Assembly: GCF_003589595.1 (NCBI RefSeq)
Contig: NW_020653713.1
Location: forward strand, 4,517,056-4,581,055
Reading direction: 5' to 3'
DNA from: Hyposmocoma kahamanoa
Taxonomy: Eukaryota; Arthropoda; Insecta; Lepidoptera; Cosmopterigidae
DNA: 64,000 nucleotides
Shown here: piece by piece, positions 53,795-64,000 of the stretch
Layout of the letters: every line of letters begins with the position of its first letter
How positions within the stretch are numbered: the first letter of the stretch is position 1
Notes under the pieces: model-generated
The model's input: the letters and a program-made list of their open reading frames with translations, nothing else
What the model was told of the DNA's origin: nothing
The model's database searches: none
Program-made: the position numbers and the translations under genes

Positions 53795-54590
53795 GATTAA
53801 CTTCCGAGTTTAACAGGAAGTGCTCTTTTAATTTGCGTTTGAATGATGCAACCGATGGACTGTCACGAATGCTAGCAGGTAATTTATTACACATACGAGC
53901 TGCACTAACTGTGAAGGAATAGTGGAAAAAATTGGAATTGGGGACATAAAAGTGTTCTAGTGTCGCAGGTTCGTTTTGGGCGAGAAGTGGGGGGTAAATG
54001 AGTAAAACGGGAGCGTAGATAGTGTGGAAGATGAGGGTAGTGTAGAATTTTGTATAGAAGACAAAGGATATACAAATCTCTGCGAAGTCGGATAGGGAGC
54101 CATTTTAATTTAGATCGAAATTCAGAAATTTTGGTCACATTTACGCAGACCAAATATAAAACGTATTGCCAGATTCTGTAGGCGGTCCAGTTTGTTAAGA
54201 AGCTCCTCATTTGCATTCAAATAACAAACATCATCATAGTCAAAAAAAGGAATTAGTAAGGACTGAGCAAGCGTGACCTTGGTTTTGAACGGCAAGAAAA
54301 ACTGAAGCCGCTTGAGAGAATTATAAGCAAAGTGCATACGCCGACTAACTAAATTTACCTGTGGTCTCCAGGACATTATGTGTTCAATTATTAGGTCAAG
54401 ATTCTTTGTTTTATCGATATATGCAAGGTTCACTCCATTGTAGGAAACCTTGGGGAGATGATTGAAGTCCAACCTGCAATACAGTCTATTACTACCTACA
54501 ATTATTGCCTGTGACTTCGTAGGATTCACAAGCAATTCGAACGCAGTAGCCCAGGACTTCACCACAAGAAGATCCCTAATAATAATATAT
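53795..54590 (-). mobile_element. Truncated Jockey/CR1-like LINE, 3' part
   Basis: Two overlapping frames, one frameshift apart, read NPTKSQAIIVGSNR, NKLDRLQNLAIRFIFGLRK, then LKWLPIRLRRDLYILCLLYK, and the C-terminal block KLKEHFLLNSE. This is the reverse transcriptase thumb and tail of a LINE. The catalytic FADD part is missing. Its 5' end abuts an AT microsatellite at about 54585-54607. Confidence 0.75.
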
Positions 54591-54609
54591 ATATATATAT
54601 ATATATAAT

Positions 54610-55550
54610 AATAGTGTAAATTAATAAATATAATAATATGTGTATTAATAATAATGTACCTAATAAGAATGTACATATATCACATGCGAACATGCGTATG
54701 CCAGGTGCATTCTAAGTAGGTTATTATGCTGTGTGCATTGTAACAAAGTTAGTAAGAATCCTGTTTTCATTATTTTTACTGCACACATAAACATGTAATT
54801 AATCGATACATAATGAAATGTGTTTCGATTAATACATACACGATACATTCTTAGTTATTTGTACTAAATTTTTTTTGTTCTTAATTGTTTGTGTTACTAA
54901 AATTTGACACCATATTTCAGTTGTTGATCTTCATTAATAATGTAAACAATTCTATTCAGCAAAAATATTGTACAGTTTTAACAAAGAGCAGTAATAACAA
55001 TACAATACAATTAATACTTATATCTAATTCGCGAATTTGTATTACATTTTAACTACAATTGTTTTGTTTGACAGCCGAAATTGGACCTTTTGTATCCAAA
55101 CCAATGTTATAAATAAGACAGTAACTCTGTTTGTTACATTTTCACGCCTAGACTGCTAAAGCAATATTGATGAATTTATTAGTATAGAGCTAGATGGGAC
55201 CTAGAAGAAAAACATAGGCTACTTTTTATAACAAAAATAAATCTTTAAGGGGTTGCAATAGAAGATGAAAGTTTGTATAGAGAACCAATAAAACTATGAA
55301 AATTACAAATAGACTTATTCTAAGTACGCAGACGAAGTTGCGGGTACCACCTAGTATTCTATATAACAAACTATGGCTACATTAAATACTTAGTAGAGTA
55401 ATAAAATTAATTCCAGGCATTGTATTCATACTTCATTTCTTAATTTGGTTCAACCGGTGTTTCAATCCTGACAGTGTAAAACCTAAGAGTGTCTGCGCTA
55501 ATGTATAATTTTAATTTCAAAGTTTGTTGTAATTAATAAACAAAGAATGA
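54610..55550. other. AT-rich stretch, nothing recognised
   Basis: No motif-bearing frames, no paired splice sites and no clear repeat copies. Confidence 0.4.
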
Positions 55551-55554
55551 ACAG

Positions 55555-55770
55555 ATAGAAAAAATCGTCTCCTAGCAAATCGTGCCAGACGCAATGTCAA
55601 CTGATCCACGGAACGAACCAACGGACCTCACGAATTTTGCCATGTGTTTGTTGCAGGTCTTTGTTTTGGTTTGGTAGCGCCATCTGTGATAAATATATGG
55701 AAGTTTTTTCTTCACCCAGTGAGGTAACTTTACAACTACCAACCAGTGACTAGAGATGTCACTTTAATAA
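55555..55770 (-). repeat. tRNA-derived SINE, family B, reverse copy
   Basis: Contains GTGCCAGACGCAATGTC, then CCACGGAACGAACCAACGGA, the complement of the 52625-53015 promoter region, and GGTAGCGCCATCTGTGA. Confidence 0.65.
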
Positions 55771-55864
55771 ATGTACTTGGTACTTGGTGTAACGGGCTGG
55801 TATCCGCAACCCGACGTCAAGGCGCCTATTTTGTGTGTAAATAAATGTAATTAAGTTTTATTGA

Positions 55865-56155
55865 ATGCAGGATGTTTCACCCTCATCATCATCATCATTC
55901 AGTCATACGACACCCACTTCTGGGCATACGCCTCCCCCAACGATCTCCACGACGATCGGTCCTGCGCTGCCCGCATCCATCGGCTTCCCGCGACCTTTAC
56001 CAGATCGTCGGTCCACCTGGTGGAGGGCCTGCACTGAGCCTCTCCCGGTGCGCGGTCGCCATTAAGAACCTTTCCGCCTCAATGGCCAACGGTTCTCCTA
56101 GCTATGTGCCCCTGCCCACTGCCACTGCTACTTCACCACCACGATATTAAATTAT
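55865..56155 (-). mobile_element. RTE-type LINE 3' end fragment
   Basis: Holds CATACGCCTCCCCCAACGAT, TCGGTCCACCTGGTGGAGGG and GTGCCCCTGCCCACTGCCAC, the usual 3' untranslated blocks of lepidopteran RTE elements, in the same orientation as 1845-2100. Confidence 0.65.
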
Positions 56156-56464
56156 TTTTGTGAAATGACTGGTAATTAGTTGCAGTTGATGCGGTAATTT
56201 CATTGGTAAAACATCCTGGCGTTCAATAAAACTTAATTACAATTGAAAAAATATCGATATGATTTTAGCAAAATTATATTTATAAGCTGTATCTAAAACA
56301 ACAAAAATAATATGAATTAAAATAACAAATTGTCTAAGCACAGTCTTGCGATGTCAAGGAATATGTACAGTTAAAGCACTTCAAACTCGACACATTTACT
56401 TTGCCCATTTGTTATAGTAAGGGGCAAAGGGTTGAATTTAAATCTCAGGTGTCAAGTTTGATAT

Positions 56465-56690
56465 TATAATGTACATCGATCCAATGACTTGGAGGAGGGT
56501 GTCATCGCTGTCTCAGGGACAGCGCATGAAGGCTATCAGCTTCCAGAGTATGACGTTGCAGCCATCCGTGTGCGCCTCAGCGAACATAGCCGAGTCGGTA
56601 AGGGAGGCAGCACATGTAATTGCATTAAGCCGGTCTATAAAAGCTTTCTCATTTTCTCAGCTCCGTGTTAATAAGTGTGGTATCTGAAGC
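56465..56690. other. Unassigned GC-richer segment with open frames on both strands
   Basis: The plus strand has a frame of about 70 codons from 56469; the minus strand has RLNAITCAASLTDSAMFAEA before a stop. It stands out from the AT-rich surroundings. It may be a transposase or gene-copy remnant; no family is recognised. Confidence 0.3.
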
Positions 56691-56949
56691 GCTTCAACTC
56701 TCTGAGCTCGTCATTCTACTGAACGCGCATGACGGCAGGACGTGGTGATACACTTTCTATATGTACTTAACCCATAACCTGTACTTGTAAAACGATAATA
56801 AGGCAAGACCAACAGTTTGTCTCCAACGCCGCCAGTGCGATGTTCGTTTTTGCAAAGACACCTGAACAAATCGTACTTTGACGTATTCGTATTGCAATTA
56901 TAAGTTTACTAAATAACTACGTCAATAAACCTTTTGTGATTAAAAAGAT

Positions 56950-58160
56950 GCAATGTACTCTAATGACGCCTTTTCATATTAATTTTCATCTTTTGTTTCG
57001 GAACAAAAAAGTGTATACGCATTTTGAAGAATTGTTTCTAAACTGTTCTTGAAAAATGTTGTAGCGGTAAATTGTTTTATACTACACTCTCTCACAATGC
57101 GCTACAGTAACATTTTCGGTTACTTTTTCTCGTTAAGCATAGAGTTTTATCTCTAGCGCGCATTGACAAGATGGGTTTTTTTGTGCGAGTTACTTGGAAA
57201 GTTAACAATCGTGCGCGGCCACTCCCAGTGAATTTGCCGCGTGATAGTTAAAATCTGTTTGAATCTGAACCATTCTTTGTACTTCCGAATGGAATACTAT
57301 GAAAAGTGGATAAACGAATCAACTGATGACAATAATTCATCACCAAGTAAACTAAATTGATAACGACGAGTGAATAGGTCAATTTACGAACGTTTCTTAT
57401 TTCATTAATTAACTAGTAACTTTAACTCACGGTTATATTCCGACATATAACATTTAGTGCTAAACTACACTGTATGTAAGCAGTTTGTGCTTTCATAGCT
57501 CTATTATCTGCCACTTTGTGGCACTCTTTTTTTCTTATTGCGGTTTTTATGCATTGTGTGGAAAATTTATTTCCACGCATTGACATTATAACAATTTAGT
57601 TAAAAAAATATAGAAAAAAGTTATAGGATATATTAATGTGATTATTCCAGTAACTTTACTCGTGAGCTAAATAGCGATCCTGATGAGGACCAAGTGAGCA
57701 CGAATTGCGGGTTAAGTCACTACTGGAATGATTTAGAATAAAAAGTTATTGCCACTAAGTAAATACGCTATATAATACGTCAAATATTTGCGCATCAGAG
57801 CTACATACATCAAGTCATAGTGCTTTCCGAATTTACATTATAATGAGCGTTACTTATGTAAGTGGCGCTCTGGTCAAGTATTGTTCGTGATAATACGAGT
57901 AGGTACTCATTAAATACTTACCTATTATGCACTGTTATTGAGGTAAATTTGCTAGAAAGTCACTTGAATAACTTTTCATTTAGTTCTTAACTTTCTCACT
58001 TTCGTGTTCGTGCGTAATTTTTACGCCATTTTCAGTACGTTAGTTACAATTAGTATCTTCAATATTATGAAAGTTTTTTAGGACTAATTGTTGATGATGA
58101 GTACAGAGAGCCCCAGTTAAATTTCACTTATGATATTTGAGGCTATTAGCATAATAGTGG
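56950..58160. other. AT-rich stretch without a gene
   Basis: No motif-bearing frames. Nothing further can be supported. Confidence 0.4.
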
Positions 58161-58164
58161 TGTA

Positions 58165-58480
58165 ACACGGGTGTAACCCACATTCAATTTTTTTCCACAC
58201 TTTAAATGATTTTTCTATTCCTTTAAATGATAGTGAAGTACATAATTATTTTATATTTGGATGCTATATATTCACGTATAAAAAATATTTAATTATTAAT
58301 TTAAACATGAAAATAGCATCCAAATAAAAAAATAATTGTATATTAACTAACAGTATTAAAAGGAATCATAAAGAAATATTTTTTGAACGTGAAAATAGCA
58401 TCCAAATATAAAATAATTATGTACTTAAGTGTTATTTAAGATAATATTATAGAAAAAAAAAATTATGTTGGTTACACTCA
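58165..58480. mobile_element. Non-autonomous element, relative of 26945-27320
   Basis: Contains GTGTAACCCACATTCAATTT and internal inverted blocks ATTATTTTATATTTGGATGC / GCATCCAAATATAAAATAAT. It supplies the uninterrupted version of the site hit by the mariner-type MITE at 27015. Confidence 0.6.
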
Positions 58481-58649
58481 TTAATTGTAGGTACTAACTT
58501 TATTATCTAGGTTGTAAACTGATACCTTTTATTTGACCTTTGTGGATATTGATAAAAAGTTCAATGTCATAGTACAATGTTATTATTTTTAGGTCTAGTA
58601 ACTGAGTAAATCATTATCACAACGACATACGATGAATTTATATTTGATG

Positions 58650-58720
58650 ACCTCGGTAGCCCAGCGGTTGATGAGGAGGAGGTCCCGGGTTCGATTTCTG
58701 GTAGGACCAATTTGGGAAAC
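58650..58720 (+). repeat. tRNA-like SINE fragment, family D relative
   Basis: A-box-like TAGCCCAGCGG and B box GGTTCGATTTC. Short and diverged. Confidence 0.45.
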
Positions 58721-59059
58721 GAACCTTTTTAAATTAGTTCTGTTTAAGTGTTCCGAGTAGAGCTCCGGATGAAGTCCGTTGCCCTGGTACTCACAGTACA
58801 GTGAACTCTCTAATTTGAAACTAGGTGACTGTTTTAATTGTCTGGTACATTACAATAATGGTCAATTGCATAAATACTATCGTGGTTATTTATTATACAA
58901 TAATCAATAGTTAAAAGACTTTTGTGAAGTCTCGATCTCATATTGGCCCAAAATGGCGGACATCGGCCTAAATCTTCCATTAGACTTGTCCCATATCCAG
59001 CATGTACCAGTTTTCTTATATTTTTTACGATATTAAATAACGGTATGAACAACAGTGTG

Positions 59060-59165
59060 CGCCTGGTGGCAAGCGACACTCCTATCCATTACAGTTGCAG
59101 TGCTTTAAATCGCAAAGATCTGAGGGGCACTGCCACCCTGAGACAAAGCATAGTCCCGAGGGAAC
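59060..59165 (-). repeat. Short interspersed repeat, family C, fragment
   Basis: Reverse fragment with CAGTTGCAGTGCTTTAAATC and GATCTGAGGGGCACTGCCAC. Confidence 0.6.
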
Positions 59166-59175
59166 CGAACCCAAA

Positions 59176-59376
59176 ATATCACACCCCTCATGGAAGAATG
59201 GCATAAGTAGAGTTACTTCAAAAACGTTTATTGCTCCATTAGATACAGAAAAATATAACCCACATCCTCTCCAATTCTTGTAACTCTATCGACTAATATT
59301 GTAGATAAAGTTACAAGAATTGGAGAGGATAAACATGTTTGACGTAACTCCACTTATGCAATTCTATCGCGAGGCG
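59176..59376. mobile_element. Palindromic MITE, second copy
   Basis: Same family as 31554-31780; the arms include CCTCTCCAATTCTTGTAACT and its complement. The right arm is shorter, so an internal deletion is likely. Confidence 0.8.
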
Positions 59377-59478
59377 TGCGATATGATCTAGCCCTTAAAC
59401 TCCATTGGGTGACAAGAATAAGGAACCTGCAAGGTTCAACATTGCACCGCCGCTGTTTGCTCTTAAAAATAATCTATA

Positions 59479-59650
59479 AGAGCGGTTACACACGGTCACT
59501 TTTAGCAGCGATGCAAACGCGATGCAGTCGCTAATCGTCTACCTTTATACACGAGCGCGATTTAAGGCAGCCATGCAAACATGATGCAAGCGCGCCACTG
59601 CATCCATACAAACGCGCGATTGCATCGATGCAATCGTGCATTGTATCGAT
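59479..59650. mobile_element. Relative of the MITE at 42585-42712, right end not found
   Basis: Starts AGAGCGGTTACACACGG and contains GATGCAAACGCGATGCAGTC. No matching right end is seen, so it is truncated or diverged. Confidence 0.5.
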
Positions 59651-61194
59651 TCGTGCTAATAGTACATAGTCTTACAGCGCTTTTAAACAAGTTATAGTAG
59701 ATTTAGAAATCATACTTATAAATACTGAATCAATATGACTCAACTATAAATAATTTTGCTCGTAAAATAAGTGCCAGTTCCGAGTAAAGTTTTTATTACC
59801 CGACTGCCCCAGAAAGACGATAATATATCTTTTCGCCTGTTAGAAAAGATTTTTTGTGAAGTGACATACCACCTGCGACCAGAGATGGCCAGTGAGTTAA
59901 AACCACCCGCCCGGGTTTTTACCTGAATTGTCGAGTTTTAAACCATTTTTGCACAAAATCGTGGGCGGAAATTACGAATTCGAAATTTGATATAATTCTA
60001 TTACAAATTTTACAAATATTACAAATTTTGATGTAAAAATCTTTTTTTGAACGAAAAAAAAAAGCAACTCCGCCTTGCAATCCTGTGAATTCTCGATACT
60101 AAGGATGCACACTACGATTGGATTTTTGTAAAAATCAATTCAAGTGCTTACAATTTAACAAACTTTTGTATCGATTTATTTCAACGCGATTTTCAATCGA
60201 AACTATTCAATAGAAAGGCAAAGCGAATCGTTTAGATCAGAAAGCAATAAACATTTTGTAATAAAAACATTAAATTTGAACAAAATTGGATTTACAACAA
60301 ATATTTCGTTGTAAAGAATTTTTGCCCTCTATTTCGGGAATTAAAAGGTTTTAACCCGATTAAAACCCGGCGTTAACAAAGCGGCGGGTTAAAACCAGAG
60401 TCCATGCCCATCTCCGCCTACGACACATCAAGTTGTATATAAATGTCTCTGCGATGTACAGCCGTTGATAATTTTACGCCTGGAGCTTTGTTACAGCTAT
60501 GCGAGTTTCATTTTTAATTCAAGCACTACAAATACTGCAGCACATGTGCTCTAAACCAGGATTGCTGCGATATTCAATGCGGATGTTCGAGTCGAGACAT
60601 TTATGTATTTATTTGGTATCCTAACAGAACACATACAATATGAAACTTAGTATAAATCTTAATGTAAATATCCCAGTAACAGGGAAACGCAGTATTCTTA
60701 ATTATGACATCAAACAGACAACAAGTAAGGAACAGAAACAAAGACATGACCTAAAAGCCACACTAGAATAATTTACAAACCTACCGACTGATAGCCGAAA
60801 AAGTAGCCACAGATATCTAAATAAATATTTATTTAGACTTCTGTGAGCTCAGTTGTTGTTTTTGGAATATAACTGATAAAATTCCAGGACGATTAAGCTA
60901 GGCAAATTGATTGTTTTTATGCAGATTGATTATTTGTTAAATGTCACAAATTCATTGAAATGATATTTTAATACAATACCAAAAGAATAAAATAGCTTTT
61001 TCACGTAAATAGGTTCAGGGATGATGTACATTTTTCGCGTTTTTTTTTATTTTATTATTTTTTTACTTTCATTATTTTTGGAAAACTTACAGCTAGGTAA
61101 CAAGAATACAATGGTAAGTATAATACACGCCTAACAGGCCAGTGCATGTATCTCGAGGGCTAATTAAAAGTTTCCACAGGTAATACTATATTTA

Positions 61195-62790
61195 GACAGA
61201 GGAACCCCCTCCGGAAATCACCGAGGGGGAGATGGAGTGGGCGGTGGGGCGACTGCGGGGGCGGAAGAAGGCCCCTGGCCCGGACGGGGTGCCGGGACGA
61301 GTCCTCCGTATCGCCCTGAAGCATCTCGGGACCCGCCTCAAGCAAATCATGGACGACTGCTTGAGGACGGGGTTGTTCCCGAGATGCTGGAAGGAGGGAA
61401 GGCTCGTCCTGATACCCAAGCCGGGACGACCTACAAACTCCCCCTCGGGGTTCCCCTCGTCCTACTGGACGAGATGGCGAAGATCCTGGAGTGAATTATC
61501 GCCTCCAGGATCAACGAACACCTGAGGGGGACAGGCCCCGATATATCGCAGAGGCAGTACAGGCAGTACAGGTTCAGGGCTGGACTCTCCACCTTGGACG
61601 CCCTGGAGTCGCTGCGACACATCGTGGAGGAGGCTAACGGCGAGAGGGAGGGTGTAGTGGCTGTGTTCTGGACATAGCCAACGCCTTCGGCACTCTTCCC
61701 TTCGCCGTTATCAGGGAGGCCCTGAGGTACCACGAGATCCCCAGGTACCTCAGCCGTCTGGTGGAGCACTACCTGGAGCAAAGGGTGGTGCTCTACCAGA
61801 CGAGGGAAGGGAGGCGCGCCGAGCCCCCAATGAGGTGCAGAGTACCCCAGGGGTCCGTGTTAGGACCACTACTGTGGAACCTGGGGTACGATTAGGTGCT
61901 GAGGGGCGCGCTGCTCCCCCGGACGGCGGTCATCGCGTACGCCGATGACACGCTGGTGGCCGGGGGACCATTTCCAGGAGGCGGCCCGAAGAGCCGCAGT
62001 AGCGGCGGATATGGTGGTCCGCCGAATACAACTGCTGGGGCTCGAGGTCGCCGTGCCAAAGACGGATGTGACCGTCTTCGGCGGGAGGGACAGAGGCTGG
62101 GCGGTGCCGGCAGGCGCCCACATCTCCGTCGCGGGAGTATCGGTACCGGTCAGGTCCCAGATGAAATATCTGGGCCTTGTCCTGGCGATGGAACTTCGGG
62201 GAGCATTTCCGGCAACTTGATCCCCGAATAGTGGGCGCCGCATCGGCGTCGGCGAGGCCGGGAGCCCCATGTAGAAGGCTATACGCTGAGGTGACCCGGA
62301 GTATGGCCTTATACGGGGCTCCCATTTGTAGTGGGGCCTTATCAGTGGCGACGAAATCGCTGCTGAGGAGGCCTCAGAGGGTGGTCGCCCTGCGAATGTG
62401 CAGGGCGTGCATGACGGTGGCTTGCGCTGCCGCATGCGTCCTCGCCGGAACTCCGCCGTGGGACCTTGAAGCCGAGGTCCTGGCGGCGGTCCACGCCTAC
62501 CAGCAGGGAAAGAGGGATCGAGGCGAGCGCCCCGATCCCAAGAGGTCGAGCGAGAGCGCCGGCGCAGCGCATGTGGGACCGGTGGAAAGAGGGCTTGGTG
62601 GATCCCCCCTATGGAGCGGCGGACGCGCACCCGCTTCGGCGAAGACGTACGGGGAGAAGGCGAAGGCAGTTCGCTGCTCGCCTGATCCCCTAGTGAGACC
62701 AGCGGGCTCAGGGCAGGGACTCCGGAGCCTGCATTGCAAGGCCTCACTCGTCTGGGGGGCGGGAGGTAAACGTGGGGGGTTTTAGTGGGG
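61195..62790 (+). mobile_element. R1-type LINE, 5'-truncated and frameshifted
   Basis: Starts inside the reverse transcriptase: EWAVGRLRGRKKAPGPDGVP and CLRTGLFPRCWKEGRLVLIP. After a frameshift a block reads RLSTLDALESLRH-like, then in other frames AYADDTLVAG (catalytic YADD, about 61940) and QMKYLGLVL. The C-terminal part encodes SLLRRPQRVVALRM and CVLAGTPPWDLEAE, typical of the R1 clade. Several frameshifts and an in-frame TAG make it inactive. GC content is far above the surroundings, which marks it as a relatively young insertion. It is not in rDNA, the normal R1 target. Confidence 0.85.
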
Positions 62791-62888
62791 TAAGAGGAGG
62801 AGATTGACGAGTGTCGTCAATTGTTTCACGTCAAATCGATCAGTTTAACTTGAGCTTTGCTATAATGGACGAAAAGTTAAAAATTTTT

Positions 62889-63220
62889 TTGATATTTAAA
62901 AGTGATATAAGGCCCATTTGCCTGATGAGTTGCCAGGGGTGGATGGCCCTTATTTCGTCTCTATTTCTGGTTATATACTCGATGACTTAGAACTAAATAG
63001 TCGGATCTTAGTCAGATCCTCGAGCATTGACTGTACAATACACTACAGTACAAGTGGTGAACTTAGTTGGCACTACGGCAATCTCTACCATGTTGTTGCC
63101 AGTAGAGGACCTCAGTTCATTAAAATTCCGCAGCTAGGTCGAATTCAAACTTATCATTCGTTATTATTTTTTACGATGACATCAATTATACCCGTACATT
63201 TGCTATCTGAGTTTCAATGA
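62889..63220 (+). other. Open frame sharing a segment with 28268-28350, origin unknown
   Basis: A frame from 62918 to TGA 63218-63220 reads GPYFVSISGYILDDLELNSR, then CTIHYSTSGELSWHYGNLYH. The first part matches the GDGTYFISISGYILD stretch at 28314, including the DNA before it. An acceptor-like GAGTTGCCAG precedes the shared block. It may be a duplicated exon or part of an unrecognised transposable element. Confidence 0.4.
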
Positions 63221-63944
63221 AATGAATTTAAGGTATGTAAATCGACCAGAGTACAGATAAGAAATCGACGCAAACAAAAACAAAAATGTGGAGGGTCATT
63301 AACCTTCAAAATATTTTAATTTTTATTTTATTGAATATCACGATGTTTTGATTTATAGCATACTAAATTTCAAGCCGATCACAAGTGGAAGGAAAATAAA
63401 TATTCATCTTATGTTTGTACACTAATTGGGAAAAAAGCTGAGGAATCTTAAACATCTGAACCGGTATTCATAGCTATACTACAACGATTTGGGTAAGTTT
63501 AGACACGTATGAAATCCACCTCGTGGAAAGCCGGAATGAACGTCCAACATCTGGCAGGAAAACAAATGGATATTACGAAACAAGACAATATGTAATTAAC
63601 AAGCAGGTGTAATTGTAGGTAACAAATCCACTATGGTAATAAAAAGCGCACATGCAAGTACATTGATGACAAGATAAGCTTTTGCAGGTGTTTTTTTTGT
63701 CTCTAAGCGCTCTAAGCTGAGCGCTGCGTTCCAGAGTGCCTGAGTCGTTCGCGGCACAAGCGAAGTAAACGGTCTGAACTGCAAAGGTTTAGGTAACTAA
63801 CTAAGTGTAAACAAACCGGAATGAAGTATTTTATGAGGCATTACTTGGTTACATGTAAAATTGTAATTAACTTTTGAATTTTCTTCTAAAATTGTATGAT
63901 AATTTTATCAGGTAATAGACAATATTTGGAACTACCTATTTAAA

Positions 63945-64000
63945 ATATTACTAAATATACTAATATACTAATATACTAATATACTAATATACTAATATAC
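63945..64000 (+). repeat. ACTAATAT tandem repeat running off the window
   Basis: An 8-bp unit repeats about six times to the last base. Its full length is unknown. Confidence 0.85.

Noticed and set aside
61869..62785. Frames up to 292 codons on both strands in the R1 region
   Set aside because: The minus-strand frame and most others are shadows of the GC-rich LINE; only frames with reverse transcriptase or R1 tail motifs were used.
1..64000. CRISPR arrays, operons, rRNA genes
   Set aside because: None seen; spliced genes and insect repeats show this is nuclear eukaryotic DNA.

Overview
This is a piece of an insect nuclear genome, almost certainly a moth or butterfly. The genes have many short exons with GT-AG introns, the DNA between them is AT-rich, and the repeats are of the lepidopteran kind: tRNA-derived SINEs, RTE, R1 and Jockey-like LINE debris, Penelope-like ends, and many short inverted-repeat elements. 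I cannot name the species from sequence alone. One 10-N assembly gap lies at 33377-33386.

Layout. (1) 1-4.6 kb, + strand: the last two exons of a GPI-remodelling metallophosphoesterase (MPPE1/PGAP5-like), with RTE and MITE debris in the intron. (2) 9.0-10.4 kb, - strand: an intact single-exon PIGW gene for GPI-anchor inositol acylation. (3) 11.5-24.5 kb, + strand: Stam, an ESCRT-0 endosomal sorting adaptor, in nine coding exons with all splice phases consistent. PIGW and Stam are divergent over about 1.1 kb. (4) 28.4-33.1 kb, - strand: three exons of a tyrosine kinase lacking its glycine loop and catalytic-lysine exon. (5) 33.5-33.7 kb, - strand: a possible signal-peptide exon just beyond the gap. 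(6) 43.3-49.5 kb, - strand: a complete ten-exon Venus kinase receptor (VKR) of 1232 codons, with a Venus-flytrap ectodomain, one membrane span and an insulin-receptor-like kinase. (7) 49.6-64 kb: no host gene recognised; LINE, SINE and MITE remains, including a broken R1-type LINE at 61.2-62.8 kb.

The most notable result is the tandem VKR arrangement. The incomplete kinase at 28.4-33.1 kb is a paralogue of the VKR kinase: it shares a phase-2 intron at the same position in the C-lobe, and the similarity continues past the kinase domain. It keeps HRD...N and DFG but differs at other family signatures. Its N-lobe exon is not visible and may lie in the assembly gap.

The two GPI genes act in the ER and are near neighbours. 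Stam acts on endocytosed receptors; its nearness to VKR need not be functional. Three copies of one MITE family have perfect 8-bp target duplications, and a mariner-type MITE has a matching empty site elsewhere in the window.
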